A stretch of DNA of 64,000 nt from positions 89,306,644 to 89,370,643 of the forward strand of contig CM075767.1 of assembly GCA_037974665.1 (NCBI GenBank), in the 5' to 3' direction. Origin of the DNA: Ehretia macrophylla (Eukaryota > Streptophyta > Magnoliopsida > Boraginales > Ehretiaceae). A program made the position numbers and the translations under genes. Numbering within the stretch: the first letter of the stretch is position 1; the number at the start of each line of letters is the position of its first letter. Below, piece by piece: positions 21,617 through 34,034 of this stretch. The notes under the pieces were generated by a model, which saw nothing but the letters and a program-made list of their open reading frames with translations, was not told the origin of the DNA and made no database searches.

Positions 21617-22173
21617 CTTTTCAATTTTTTTCCCTCCAGTTAGGGTTGCCAAGATACTTTCTCCACCACATTTCTATTATCGAGTTCCACGGCACCTTGG
21701 GCAAGATAACTTCGCTTCAAGTGGAGGCTGGACCAGCAAACCGAGGGCACAGGGCTTGGGACCAAGTCTCCGTCGCTCCGGTGCCCATAACTTTTGATCT
21801 GTAAGGAGTTACGCAGCGCACAGCATACCGTTGCAACGTACTCCGAGAGCTTTACGACGAGGGCAGCTAGTTCGCTCGTTGTGCACTTTTTGGAGCCCAA
21901 AATTGAAAGTTTTCATCAGTTTTGGGCCACTTTTCTATTTTTACTCTGTTTTTTCGTCCCGGATCGTACGTCGTGAGCTGTTAAAAGGACGACAACCTTA
22001 CTAGCCAGACATTAGAGGGCCCTACAACACGTTGATATCACGTCTTGCGAGGATGCTGCGTTGTTGAAGCGGATGGGTTTTTATTAAGCCCATTGGGCCT
22101 TCTGAATGAGCCATCTCTCTAGGCTGGGACTGTGAATCGTTAACACAAAAAGGAATTCTGCCCCCAACTTGAC

Positions 22174-22293
22174 GGGTGCGATCATACCAGCCCTAATGCA
22201 CTGGATCCCATCAGAACTCCGAAGTTAAGCGTGCTTGGGCGAGAGTAGTATTAGGATGGGTGACCCCCTGCGAAGTCCATGTGTTGCACACCC
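22174..22293 (+). rRNA. 5S rRNA: 5S rRNA gene, copy 28
   Basis: Full length. Substitutions: A19C, C29T, C78T, G98C, T106A, C107T, C117A. Next gene 912 bp (long unit). Confidence 0.95.
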
Positions 22294-22774
22294 CTTTTCA
22301 ATTTTTTTTCCTTCGGTTAGGGTTGCCAAGATACTTTATCCACCACAATTCTATTATCGAATCCCATGGCACCTTGGGCAAGACAACTTCGCTTCACTTG
22401 GAGGCTGGGCCCGCAAACCGTGGGCGTAGGGCTTGTGACCAGGTATCCGTCGCTCCGGTGCCCATAACTTTTGATCTGCAAGGAGTTACGCGGCGCACAG
22501 CATACCGTTGGAAACCTCTCCGAGAGCTCTACGATGGGGGTAGTGAGCTTGCTCGCTGTGCCCTTTTTGGAGCCCAAAATTGAACGTTTTCATCAGTTTC
22601 GGGCCACTTTTCAAGTTTTGCTCTATTTTTCCTTCCCGGATCGTACATCGTTAGCTGTTAAAAAGACGACAACCTTACTCGCCGGACATTAGAGGGCCCT
22701 ACAACGCGTCGATATCACGTCTTGCGAGGATGTTGCGTTGTTGAAGCGGATGGGTTGTTGTGAAGCCCATTTGG

Positions 22775-23009
22775 GCAGCAAGCTTGCTCGCTGTGCCCTT
22801 TTTGGAGCCCAAATTCGAACGTTTTCATCAGTTTTGGGCCACTTTTCTTATTAAGCTCTGTTTTTCCGTCCTGGATCGTACGTCGTGAGCTGTTAAAAGG
22901 ACGAAAATCATACTCACAGGACATTAGAGGGCCCTATAATTCGTCGATATCAAATCTTGAGAGGATGCTGCGTTGTTGAAGTGGATGGGTTGTTGTTAAG
23001 CCCATTGGT
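22775..23009 (+). repeat. Extra 235-bp spacer module (copies 28-29)
   Basis: Second module. Last one before about 40 kb of short units. Confidence 0.86.
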
Positions 23010-23085
23010 CCTTCTGAATGGGCCATCTCTCTAGGCTGGGACTGTGAACCGTTAACACAAAAAGGAATTCTACCCCCGCCATGAC

Positions 23086-23206
23086 GGGTGCGATCATACT
23101 AGCACTAATGCACCAGATCCCATCAGAACTCAGAAGTTAAGCGTGCTTGGGCGAGAGTAGTACTAGGATGGGTGACCCCCCCGGGAAGTCCTCTTGTTGC
23201 ACCCCC
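23086..23206 (+). rRNA. 5S rRNA: 5S rRNA gene, copy 29 (1-nt insertion)
   Basis: 121 nt: the C-run after GGTGA is seven long and T96 is lost. Other changes: C15T, G30A, C47A, G108T. This is the last gene before the array becomes almost purely short-unit. Next gene 679 bp. Confidence 0.93.
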
Positions 23207-23764
23207 CTTTTCAATTTTTTTTCCTCCAGTTAGGGTTGCCAAAATACTTTATCCACCACATTTCTATTATCGAATCCCACGGCACCTTGGGCAAGAAAAC
23301 TTCCCTTCACGTGGAGGCTGGGCCCGCAAACCGAGGGCCTAGGGCTTGTGACCAAGTCTCTGTCACTCCGGTGGCCATAACTTTTTTATCCGTAAGGAGT
23401 TACGCTGCGTACAGCATACCGTTGGAAAGCTCTCTGAGAGCTCTACAACGGGGGTAGCTAGCTTGCTCGCTATGCCCTTTTTGGAGCCCAAAATAGAAAG
23501 TTTTCATTAGTTTCGGGCCACTTTTCTTATTAAGCTCTGTTTTTCCGTCCCGGATCGTACGTCGTGAACTATTAAAAGGACGACAACTTAACTCGCCGGA
23601 AGTTAGAGGGCCATACAATACGTCGATATCACATCTTGCGAGGATGCTGCGTTGTTGAAGCTGATGAGTTTTCGTTATGCCCATTGGGCCTTTTGAATGG
23701 GCCATCTCTCTGGGCTGGGACTGTGAACCGTCAACACAAAAAGGAATTCTACCCCCAACATGTC

Positions 23765-23884
23765 GGGTGCGATCATACCAGCACTAAAGCACTGGATGCC
23801 ATCAGAACTCCGAAGTTACGCATGCCTGGGCGAGAGTAGTATTAGGATGGGTGACCCCCTGGGAAGTCCTCGTGTTCCACCCCC
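23765..23884 (+). rRNA. 5S rRNA: 5S rRNA gene, copy 30
   Basis: Full length. Substitutions: T24A, C29T, C34G, A55C, G58A, T62C, C78T, G113C. First member of the subfamily with GCACTAAAGCACTGG. Next gene 677 bp. Confidence 0.93.
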
Positions 23885-24441
23885 CTTTTCAATTTTTTTT
23901 CCTCCGGTTAGGGTTGCCAAGATACTTTATCCACCACATTTCTATTATCGAATCCCACGGCACCTTGGGCAAGAAAACTTCGCTTCACGTGGAGGCTGGG
24001 CCCGCTAACCGAGGGCATAGGGCTTGTGACCATGTCTCCGTCGCTCCGGTGCCCATAACTTTTGATCTGTAAGGAGTTACGCTGCGTACAGCATACCGTT
24101 GGAAAGACCTCTGAGAGCTCTACAACGGTGGCAGCTAGCTTGCTGGCTGTGCCCTTTTTGGAGCCCAAAATCAAATGTTTTCATCAGTTTCGGGCCACGT
24201 TTCTTATTGGGCACTGTTTTTCGATCCCAGATCGTACGTCGTGAGCTGTTAAAAGGACAACAACCTTACTCGCTGGACATTAGAGGGCCCTACAATGCGT
24301 CGATATCACGTCTTGCGAGGATGCTGCGTTGTTGAAGCGGATCGGTTGTTGTTAAGCCCATTGGGCCTTCTGAATGGGCCATCTCTCTAGGCTGGAACTG
24401 TGAACCGTTAACACAAAAAGGAATTCTACCCCCAACATGAT

Positions 24442-24561
24442 GGGTGCTATCATACCAGCACTAATGCACTGGATCCCATCTGAACTCCGAAGTTAAGCGT
24501 GCTTGGGCGAGAGTAGTATTAGGATGGGTGACCCCCTGGGAAGTCCTCGTGTTGCACCCCC
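24442..24561 (+). rRNA. 5S rRNA: 5S rRNA gene, copy 31
   Basis: Full length. Substitutions: G7T, C29T, A40T, C78T. Next gene 676 bp. Confidence 0.96.
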
Positions 24562-25117
24562 CTTTTCAATTTTTTTCCTCCGGTTAGGGTTGCCAAGATA
24601 CTTTATCCACCATATTTCTATTATCGAATCCCACGGCACCTTGGGCAAGACAACTTCGCTTCACGTGGAGGCTGGGCCAGCAAACCAAGGGCACAGGGCT
24701 TGTGACCAAGTCTTTATCGCTCCGGTGCCCGTAACTTTTGATCCGTAAAGAGTTACGCAGCGCACAGCATACCGTTGGAAAGTTCTCTGAGAGCTCTACA
24801 ACGGCGGCAGCTAGCTTGCTCACTTTTCCCTTTCTGGAGCCCAAAATCGAAAGTTTTCATTAGTCTTGGGCCACTTTTCTTATTAAGCTCTGTTTTTCCA
24901 TCCCGGATCGTACGTCGTGAACTGTTAAAAGGACGACAACCTTACTCGCGGGACATTAGAGGGCTCTACAATGCGTAGATATCACGTCTTGCGAGGATGC
25001 TGCATTTTTGGAGCGAATGGGTTGTTGTTAAGCCCATTGGGCCTTCTGAATGGGCCATCTCTCTAGGCTGGGACTGTGAACCGTTAACACAAAAAGGAAT
25101 TCTACCCCGAACATGAC

Positions 25118-25237
25118 GGGTGTGATCATACCAGCACTAATGCACTGGATCCCATCCAAACTCTGAAGTTAAGCGTGCTTAGGCGAGAGTAGTACAAGGA
25201 TGTTTGACCCCCTTGGAAGTCCTCGTGTTGCACCCCA
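25118..25237 (+). rRNA. 5S rRNA: 5S rRNA gene, copy 32
   Basis: Full length but divergent. Substitutions: C6T, C29T, A40C, G41A, C47T, G64A, T79A, G86T, G87T, G97T, C120A. The C box reads GGATGTTTGA. Next gene 676 bp. Confidence 0.91.
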
Positions 25238-25793
25238 CTTTTCAATTTTTTTTCCCCGGTTAGGCTTGCCAAGATGCTTTATGCACCACATTTCTATTTT
25301 CGAATCCCACAGCACCTTGGGCAAGACAACTTTGCTTCACGTGGAGGCTGGGCACGCAAACCGAGGGCATAGGGCTTGTGGCCAAGTCTCTATCGCTCCG
25401 GTGCCCGCAACTTTTGATCCGTAAGGAGTTACGCGGCGCACAGCATACAGTTGGAAAGATCTTTGAGAGCTCTACAACGGGGGCAGCTAGCTTGCTCGCT
25501 GTGCCCTTTTCGGAGCCCAAAATCGAAAGTTTTCATTAGTTTCGGGCCACTTTTCTTATTAAGCTATGTTTTTCCGTCCCGGGTCGTACGTCGTGAACTA
25601 TTAAAAGGACGACAACCTTACTCGCGGGACATTAGAGGGCCCTACAATGCGTCGATATCACATCTTGCGAGGATGTTGCGTTGTTGAAGCGGATGGGTTG
25701 TTGTTAAGCCCATTGGGCCTTCTGAACGAGTCATCTCTCTAGGCTGGGACTGTGAACCGTTAACACAAAAAGGAATTCTACCCCCAACATGAC

Positions 25794-25913
25794 GGGTGCG
25801 ATCATACCAGCACTAATGCACCAGATCCCATCAGAACTCCGAAGTTAAGCGTGCTTGGGCGAGAGTAGTACTAGGATGGCTGACCCCCTTAGAAGTCCAC
25901 GTGTTGCACCCCC
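25794..25913 (+). rRNA. 5S rRNA: 5S rRNA gene, copy 33
   Basis: Full length. Substitutions: G30A, G87C, G97T, G98A, T106A. Next gene 677 bp. Confidence 0.95.
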
Positions 25914-26470
25914 TTTCTCAATTTTTTTTCCTCCGGTTAGGGTTGCCAAGATACTTTATCCACCAGATTTCTATTATCGAATCGCATGGGACCTTGGGCA
26001 AGACAACTTCGCTTCACGTGGAGGCTGGGCTCGCAAACCAAGGGCATAGGGCTTGGGACCAGGTGTCCGTCGCTCCGGTGCCCATAACTTTTGATCCGTA
26101 TGGAGTTACGCAACACACAACATACCGTTGGAAAGCTCTCCGAGAGCTCTATGACGAGGGCAGCAAGCTTGTTAGATGTGCCCTTTTTGGAGCCCAAAAT
26201 CGAACGTTTTCATCAGTTTCAGGCCACTTTTCTAATTAAGCTCTGTTTTTCTGTCCCGGATCGTACGTCGCGAACTGTTAAAAGGATGACAACCATACTC
26301 GCGGGACATTAGAGGGCCCTACAATGTGTCAATATCAGGTCATGCAAGGATGCTGCGTTGTTGAAGCGGATGGGTTGTTTTTAAGCCTATTGGGCCTTCT
26401 GAATGGGCCATCTCTCTAGGCTAGGACTGTGAACCGTTAACACAAAAAGGAATTCTACCCCCAACATGAC

Positions 26471-26590
26471 GGGTGCGATCATACCAGCACTAAAGCACTG
26501 GATCCCATCAGAACTCTGAAGTTAAGCGAGCTTGGGCGAGAGTAGTACTAAGACCGCTGACCGCCTGGGAAGTCCTCGTGCTGCACCCCC
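26471..26590 (+). rRNA. 5S rRNA: 5S rRNA gene, copy 34
   Basis: Full length. Substitutions: T24A, C29T, C47T, T59A, G81A, T84C, G85C, G87C, C93G, T111C. The C box is heavily altered (AGACCGCTGACC). Next gene 677 bp. Confidence 0.91.
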
Positions 26591-27147
26591 CTTTTCAATA
26601 TTTTTTCCTCCGGTTAGGGTTGCCAAGATACTTTGTCCACCACATTTCTATTATCGAATCCCACGGCACCTTGGGCAAGAAAACTTCACTTCACGTGGAG
26701 GCTGCGCCCGTAAACCAAGGGCGTAGGGCTTGTGACCAAGTCTCTATCGCTCCGGTGCCACTAAGTTTTGATCCGTAAGGAGTTACGCGGCGCACAGAAT
26801 ACCGTTGGAATGCTCTCTGAGAGCTCTACGACGGGGGCAGGTAGCTTGCTCACTGTGCCCTTTTTGGAGCCCAAAATCGAAAGTTTTTATTAGTTTCGGG
26901 CTACTTTTCTGATTATGCTCTGTTTTTCCGTCCCGGATCGTACGTCGTGAACTGTTAAAAGGACGACAACCTTACTCGCGGGACATTAGAGGGCCCTACA
27001 ATGCGTCGATATCACGTCTTGGGTGGATGCTACGTTGTTGAAGTGGATAGGTTATTGTTAAGCCCATTGGGCCTTCTGAATAGGCCAGCTCTCTAGGTTG
27101 GGACTGTGAACCGTCAACACAAAAAGGAATTCTACCCCCAACATGAC

Positions 27148-27267
27148 GGGTGTGATCATACCAGTACTGATGCACCGGCTCCTATCAGAACTTTGAAGTT
27201 AAGCGTGCTTGGGCGAGAGTAGTACTAGGACGGGTGACTCCCTGGGAAGTCCGCGTGTTATACCCCT
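27148..27267 (+). rRNA. 5S rRNA: 5S rRNA gene, copy 35 (compensated C6T/G113A type)
   Basis: Full length. Substitutions: C6T, C18T, A22G, A32C, C36T, C46T, C47T, T84C, C92T, T106G, G113A, C114T, C120T. C6T with G113A keeps helix I paired. The spacer reads GTTAGCATTACC. Next gene 677 bp. Confidence 0.91.
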
Positions 27268-27824
27268 CTTTTCAATTTTTTTCCTCCGGTTAGCATTACC
27301 AAGATACTTTATCCGCCACATTTCTATTATCGAATCCCACGGCACCTTGGGCAAGACAACTTCGCTTCACATGGAGGCTGGGCCCGTAAACCGAGGGCGT
27401 AGGGCTTTTGACCAAGTCTCTGTCGTTCCGGTGCCCATAACTTTTGATCCGTAAGGAGTTACGCGGCGCACAGTATACCGTTGAAAAGCTCTCTGAGAGT
27501 TCTACGACTGGGGGCAGCTAGCTTGCTCGCTGTGCCCTTTTTGGAGCCCAAAATCGAATGTTTTCATTAGTTTCGGGCCACTTTTATTATTAAGCTCTGT
27601 TTTTCCGTCCCGGATCGTACGTCGTGAACTTTGAAAAGGACGACAACCTTACTCGTGGGACATGAGAGGGCCCTACAATGGGTCGATATCACGTCTTGCG
27701 AGGATGCTGCGTTGTTGAAGCGGATTGGTTGTTGTTAAGCCCATTGGGCCTTCTGAATAGGCCATCTCTCTAGGCTGGCACTGTGAACCGTTAACACAAA
27801 AAGGAATTCTACCACCAACATGAC

Positions 27825-27944
27825 AGTTGTGATCATACCAGCACTAATGCACCGGATCCCATCAGAATTTCGAAGTTAAACGTGCTTGGGCGAGAGTAGT
27901 ACTAGGATGGGTGACCCAATGGGAAGTCCACGTGATGCACCCCC
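27825..27944 (+). rRNA. 5S rRNA: 5S rRNA gene, copy 36
   Basis: Full length with a changed 5' end (AGTTGTGATC). Substitutions: G1A, G3T, C6T, C44T, C46T, G56A, C94A, C95A, T106A, T111A. Next gene 677 bp. Confidence 0.91.
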
Positions 27945-28501
27945 CTTTTCAATTTTTTTTCCTCCAGTTAGGGTTGCCAAGATACTTTATCCACCACATT
28001 TCTATTATCGAATCCCACGGCACCTTCGGCAAGACAACTTCGCTTCATGTGGAGGCTGGACCCGCAAACCGAAGGCGTAGAGCTTGTGACAAAGTCTCTG
28101 TCGCTCCGATGCCCAAAAATTTTGATCCGTAAGGAGTTACGCCGTGCACAGTAAAACTTTGGAAAGCACTCTGAGAACTCTACGACTAGGGCAGCAAGCT
28201 TGCTCTCTGTGCCCTTTTTGGAGCCCAAAATTGAACATTTTCATAAGTTTCGGTCCACTTTTCTTATTAAGCTCTGTTTTTCCGTTCCAAATCGTATGTC
28301 GTGAGCTATTGAAAGGATGACAACCTTATTCACGGGACATTAGAGGGCCTTACAATGCGTCGATATCACGTCTTACGAGGATGCTGCGTTGTTGAAGCAG
28401 ATGGGTTGTTGTTAAGCCCATTGGGCCTTCTGAATGGGCCATCTCTCTAGGCATGGACTGTGGACCATTAATGCAAAAAGTAATTCTACCCCCAACATGA
28501 C

Positions 28502-28621
28502 GGGTGCGATCAGAGCAGCACTAATGCATCGGATCCCATCAGCACTTCGAAGTTAAGCGTGCTTAGACGAGAATAGTACTAGGATGGGTGACCCCTTGGG
28601 AAGTCCTCGTGTTGCACCCCG
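28502..28621 (+). rRNA. 5S rRNA: 5S rRNA gene, copy 37
   Basis: Full length. Substitutions: T12G, C14G, C28T, A42C, C46T, G64A, G66A, G72A, C95T, C120G. Next gene 675 bp. Confidence 0.92.
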
Positions 28622-29176
28622 CTTTTCAATTATTTTTCCTCCGGTTAGGGTTGCCAAGAAACTTTATCCACCACATTTCTATTATCGAATCCCGCAGCAC
28701 TTTGGGCAAGACAACTTCGCTTCAAGCAGAGGCTGGGCCCACAAACCGAGGGCATAGGGCTAGTAACTAGGTATCCGTCGCTCCGGTGCCCATAACTTTT
28801 GATCCGTAAGGAGTTACGCAGCGCAAAGCATACATTGGAAAGCTCTCCGAGTACTCTACGACGGCGTCAGTAGCTTGCTCGCTGTGCCCTTTTTGGAGCC
28901 CAAAATCGAACGTTTTCATCAGTTTTTGGCCACTTTTCTTATTAAGCTTTGTTTTTCCGTCCTGAATCGTACGTCGTGAGCTGTTAAAAGGATGAAAACC
29001 TTACTCGCGGGACATTAGAGGGCCCTACAATGCGGCGGTATCACAACCTGCGAGGATGGTGCGTTGTCGAAGCGGATGTGTTGTTGTTAAGCCCATTGGG
29101 CCATCTGAATGGGCCATCTCTCTAGGCTGGGACTGTGAACAGTTAACACAAAAGGGAATTCTACCCCCACCATTAC

Positions 29177-29296
29177 GGGTGCGATCATACCAGCACTAAT
29201 GCACCGGATCCCATCAGAACTCCGAAGTTAAGCGTTCTTGGGCGTGTGTAGTACTAGGATGTGTTACCCCCAGGGAAGTCCTTGTGTTGCACCCCC
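29177..29296 (+). rRNA. 5S rRNA: 5S rRNA gene, copy 38
   Basis: Full length. Substitutions: G60T, A69T, A71T, G86T, G89T, T96A, C107T. The 5' half is exact consensus and all changes lie in the 3' half, suggesting a recombinant or patchy decay. Next gene 677 bp. Confidence 0.94.
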
Positions 29297-29853
29297 CTTT
29301 TCAATTTTTTTTTCTCCGATTAGGGTTGCCAAGATATTTTATCCACCACATTTCTATTATCGAATCCCACAGTACCTGGGGCAAGAAAACTTCGTTTCAC
29401 GTGGAAGCTGGGCCCGCAAACCGAGGGCGTAGGGCTTGTGACTAGGTATCCGTCGCTCCGGTGCCCATAACTTTTGATCCGTAAGGAGTTACGCAGCGCA
29501 CAGCATACCGTTGGAAAGCTCTCCTAAAGCTCTACGACAGGGGCAGCAAGCTTGCTCGCTCTGCACTTTTTCGAGCCTAAAATAGAACGTTTTCATCAGT
29601 TTTGGGCCACTTTTCTTATTAAGCTTTGTTTTTCCGTCCCGGATCGTACGTCGTGAGCTGTTAAAAGGACGACAACCTTACTCGCCGGACATTAGAGGGC
29701 CCTACAATGCGTCTATATCACGTCCTGCGAGGATGCTGCGTCGTTGAAGCGGATGGGTTGCTGTTAAGCCCATTGGGCCTTCTGAATGGGCCATCTCTGT
29801 AGGCTGGGACTGTGAACCGTTAACACAAAAGGGAATTCTACCCCCACCATGAC

Positions 29854-29973
29854 GGGTACGATCATACTAAAACTAATGCACCGGATCCCATCAGAACTCA
29901 GAAGTTAAGCGTGCTTGGGCGAGAGTAGTACTAAGATGGGTGACCCCCTGGGAAGTCCTCGTGTTGCATCCCT
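29854..29973 (+). rRNA. 5S rRNA: 5S rRNA gene, copy 39
   Basis: Full length. Substitutions: G5A, C15T, G17A, C18A, C47A, G81A, C117T, C120T. Shares C15T/C47A/G81A with copies 41 and 53. Next gene 677 bp. Confidence 0.94.
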
Positions 29974-30530
29974 CATTTCAATTTTTTTCCTCCAGTTAGG
30001 GTTGCCAAGATACTTTATCCACCACATTTCTATTATCGAATCCCACGGCTCCTTGGGCAAGACAACTTCGCTTCACGTAGAGGATTGGCCCACAAATCGA
30101 GGGCGTAGGGCTTGTGACCAAGTCTCTGACGCTCCGGTGCCCATAACTTTTGATCCGAAAGGAGTTACGCAGCACACAGCATATCGTTGCAAAGCTCTCT
30201 GAGAGCTCTATGACGGGGGCAGCCAGCTTGCTCGCTGTGCCCCTTTTTGGAGCCCAAAATCGAAAGTTTTCATTAGTTTCGGGCCACTTTTCTTATTAAG
30301 CTCTGTTTTTCCGTCCCGGATCGTACGTCATGAACTATTAAAAGGACGACAACCTTACTCGTGGGACATTAGAGGGTCCTACAATACGTCGATATCACGT
30401 CCTGCGAGGATGCTGCGTTGTTGAAACGGATGGGTTGTTGTTAAGCCCATTGGGCCTTCTGAATGAGCCATCTCTCTAGGCTGCGACTGTGAACCGTTAA
30501 CACAAAAAGGAATACTACCCCCAACATGAC

Positions 30531-30650
30531 GGGTGCGATCATTGTAGCACTAATGCACCGGATCCCATCAGAACTCCGAAGTTAAGCGTGCTTGGGAGAG
30601 AGTAGTACTAGGATGGGTGACCCCTTGGGAAGTCCACGTGTTGCATCCCT
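30531..30650 (+). rRNA. 5S rRNA: 5S rRNA gene, copy 40
   Basis: Full length. Substitutions: A13T, C14G, C15T, C67A, C95T, T106A, C117T, C120T. Next gene 677 bp. Confidence 0.94.
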
Positions 30651-31207
30651 CTTCTCAATTTTTTTTCCTCCGGTTAGGGTTGCCAAGATACTTTATCCAC
30701 CATATTTCTATTATCGAATCCCATGGGACCTTAGGCAAGACAGCTTCGCTTCACGTGGAGGCTGGGCCCGCAAACCGAGGGCGTAGGGCTTGTGACCAGG
30801 TCTCTGTCGTTCTGGTGCCCATAACTTTTGATCCGTAAGGAGTTACGCGGCGCACAGCATACCGTTGTAAAGCTCTTTGAGAGTTCTAAGACGGGGGCAG
30901 CTTGCTTGCTCGCTATGCCTTTTTTGGAGCCCAAAATCAGACGTTTTTATCAGTTTTGTGCCACTTTTCTTATTAAGCTCTATTTTTCCATCCCGGATCG
31001 TACGTCGTGGGCTGTTAAAAGGACGAAAACCTTACTTGCGGGACTTTAGAGGGCCATACAATGCGTCGATATCACGTCTTGCGAGGATGCTGCGTTGTTG
31101 AAGCGGATGGGTTGTTGTTAAGCCCATTGGGCCTTCTGAATGGGCCATCTCTCTATGCTGGAACTGTGAACCGTTAACACAAAAAGGAATTCTACCCCCA
31201 CCATGAT

Positions 31208-31327
31208 GGGTGCGATCATACTAGCACTAATGCACCGGATCCCATCAGAACTCAGAAGTTAAGGGTGCTTGGGCGAGAGTAGTAGTAAGATGGGTGACCC
31301 CCTGGGAAGTCCTCGTGTTGCACCCCC
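31208..31327 (+). rRNA. 5S rRNA: 5S rRNA gene, copy 41
   Basis: Full length. Substitutions: C15T, C47A, C57G, C78G, G81A. Next gene 677 bp. Confidence 0.95.
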
Positions 31328-31884
31328 CTTCTCAATTTTTTTTACTCCGGTTAGGGTTGCCAAGATACTTTATCCACCATATTTCTATTATCGAATCCCA
31401 TGGGAACTTGGGCAAGACAGATTCGCTTCACGTGGAGTCTGGGCCCACAAACCGAGGGCGCAGGGCATGTGACAAGGTCTCCATCGCTCCGGTGCCCATA
31501 ACTTTTGATCCGTAAGGAGTTACGCAGCGCACAGCATACCGTTGGAAAGCTCTCCGAGAGCTCTATGACGGGGACAACTAGCTTTCTTGCTGTACCCTTT
31601 TTGGATCCCAAAATGGAACGTTTTCATCAGTTTCCGGCCACTTTTCTTATTAATATCTATTTTCCTGTCCCAGATCGTACGTCGTGATCTGTTAAAAGGA
31701 CGACAACCATACTCGCGGGATATTAGAGGGCCCTACAATTCGTCGATATCACGTCATGCTAGGATGCTGCATTATTGAAGCGGAGGGGTTGTTGTTAAGC
31801 CCATTGGGCCTTCTGAATGAGCCATCTCTCTAGGCTGGGACTGTGAACCATCAACACAAAAAGGAATTCTACCCCCAACATCAC

Positions 31885-32004
31885 GGGTATGATCATACCA
31901 GCACTAATGCACCGGATCCCATCAGAACTCCGAAGTTAAGCGTGCTTGGGCAAGAGTAGTACTAGGATGCGTGGCCCCCTAGGAAGTCCTCGTGTTGCAA
32001 CCCC
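31885..32004 (+). rRNA. 5S rRNA: 5S rRNA gene, copy 42
   Basis: Full length. Substitutions: G5A, C6T, G68A, G86C, A90G, G97A, C116A. Next gene 677 bp. Confidence 0.94.
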
Positions 32005-32561
32005 CTTTTCAATTTTTTTTCCTCCGGTTAGGGTTGCCAAGATACTTTATCCACCCCATTTCTATTATCGAATCCCACGGCACCTTGCGCAAGACAACTT
32101 CGCTTCACGTGGAGGCTGGGCCCGCAAATCGAGGGCGTAGGGCTTGTGACCAGGTCTCTGTCGCTCCGGTGCCCATAACTTTTGATCCGTAAGGAGTTAC
32201 GCGGCGCACAGCATACCGTTCGAATGCTCTCTGAGAGCTCTACGACGGGGGCAGCTAGCTTGCTCACTGTGCCCTTTTTAGAGCCCAAAATCGAAAGTGT
32301 TCATTAGTTTCGGGCCACTTTTCTTATTAAGCTCTGTTTTTCCGTCCTGGATCGTACGTCGTGAACTGTTAAAAGGACGACAACCTTACTCGCGGGACAT
32401 TAGAGGGCCCTACAATGCGTCTATATGATGTCCTGCGAGGATGCTGCGTTGTTGAAGCAGATGGGATGTTGTTCAGACCATTGGGCCTTCTGAATGCACC
32501 ATCTCTCTAGGCTGGCACTGTGAACCGTTAAAACATAAAGGAATCGTGCCCTCAACATGAC

Positions 32562-32681
32562 GGGTGCGATCATACCAGCACTAATGCACCGGATCCCATC
32601 AGAACTCCAAAGTTAATCGTGCTTGGGCGAGAGTAGTACTATGATGGGTGACCCCCGGGGAAGTCCTCGTGTTGTACCCCC
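32562..32681 (+). rRNA. 5S rRNA: 5S rRNA gene, copy 43
   Basis: Full length. Substitutions: G48A, G56T, G81T, T96G, C114T. The upstream stretch is the ACATAAAGGAATCGTGCCCTC variant. Next gene 676 bp. Confidence 0.95.
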
Positions 32682-33237
32682 CTTTTCAATTTTTTTTCCT
32701 CCGGTTTGGGTTGCCAAGATACTTTATCCACCACATTTCTATTATCGATTCTTACGGCACCTTGGGCAAGACAACTTCGCTTCACGTGGAGGCTGGGCCA
32801 CAAACCGAGGGCTTAAGGCTTGTGACCAGGTCTCCGTCGTTCTGGTGCCAATAACTTTTGATCCGTAAGGAGTTATGCGGCGCACAACATACCGTTGTAA
32901 AGCCCTCTGAGAGTTCTACGACGGGGGCAGCTTGCTTGCTCGCTATGCCCTTTTTGGAGCCCAAAATCAGACGTTTTCATCAGTTTTGTGCCACTTTTCT
33001 TATTAAGCTCTATTTTTTCGTCCCGGATCGTACGTCGTGAGCGGTTAAAAGGACGACAACCTTACCCGCGGGACATTAGAGGGCCTTAAAATGCGTCGAT
33101 ATCACGTCTTGCGAGGATGCTGCGTTGTTGAAGCGGATGGGTTGTTGTTAAGCCCATTGGGCCTTCTGAATGGGCCATCTCTCTTGGCTGGGACTGTGAA
33201 CCGTCAACAAAAAAAGGAATTCTACCCCCAACATGAC

Positions 33238-33357
33238 GGGTGTGATCATACCAGCACTAATGCACCGGATCCCATCAAAACTCCAAAGTTAAGCGTGCTT
33301 GGGCGAGAGTAGTACTAGGATGGGTGACCCCCTGGGAAGTCCTCCTGTTACACCCTT
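33238..33357 (+). rRNA. 5S rRNA: 5S rRNA gene, copy 44 (compensated C6T/G113A type)
   Basis: Full length. Substitutions: C6T, G41A, G48A, G108C, G113A, C119T, C120T. Followed by the GTTAGCGTTACC spacer variant that marks this subfamily. Next gene 677 bp. Confidence 0.95.
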
Positions 33358-33914
33358 CTTTTCAATTTTTTTTCTTCCGGTTAGCGTTACCAAGATACTT
33401 TATCCACCACATTTCTATTATCGAATCCCACGGCACATTGGGCAAGACAACTTCACTTCACGTGGAGGCTGGGCCCGCAAACCGTGGGCGTAGGGTTTTT
33501 GACCAAGTCTCTGTCGCTCCAGTGCCCATAACTTTTGATCCGTAAGGAGTTACGCAGCGCACAACATACCGTTGAAAAGCTCTCTGAGAGCTCTAAGACA
33601 GGGGTAGCTAGCTTGCTCGCTGTGCCCTTTTTGGAGCCCAAAATTGAACGTTTTCATTAGTTTCAGGCAACTTTTGTTATTAAGCTCTGTTTTTCCGTCC
33701 CGGATCGTACGTCGTGAACTTTTAAAAAGACGACAACCTTACTCGCGGGATATTAGCGGGCCCTACAATGCATCGATAACACGGCTTACGAGGATGCTGC
33801 GTTGTTGAAGCGGATGGGTTGTCGTCAAGCCCATTGGGCCTTCTGAATGGGCCATCTCTCTAGGCTGGGACAGTGAACCGTTAACACAAAAAGGAATTCT
33901 ACCCCCAACATGAC

Positions 33915-34034
33915 GGGTGCGATCATACCAGCACTAAAGCACTGGATCCCATCAGAACACCGAAGTTAAGCGTGCTTGGGCGAGAGTAGTACTAGGACGG
34001 GTGACCCCCTGGGAAGTCTTCGTGTTGCACCCCC
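33915..34034 (+). rRNA. 5S rRNA: 5S rRNA gene, copy 45
   Basis: Full length. Substitutions: T24A, C29T, T45A, T84C, C105T (the GCACTAAAGCACTGG subfamily). Next gene 675 bp. Confidence 0.95.
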
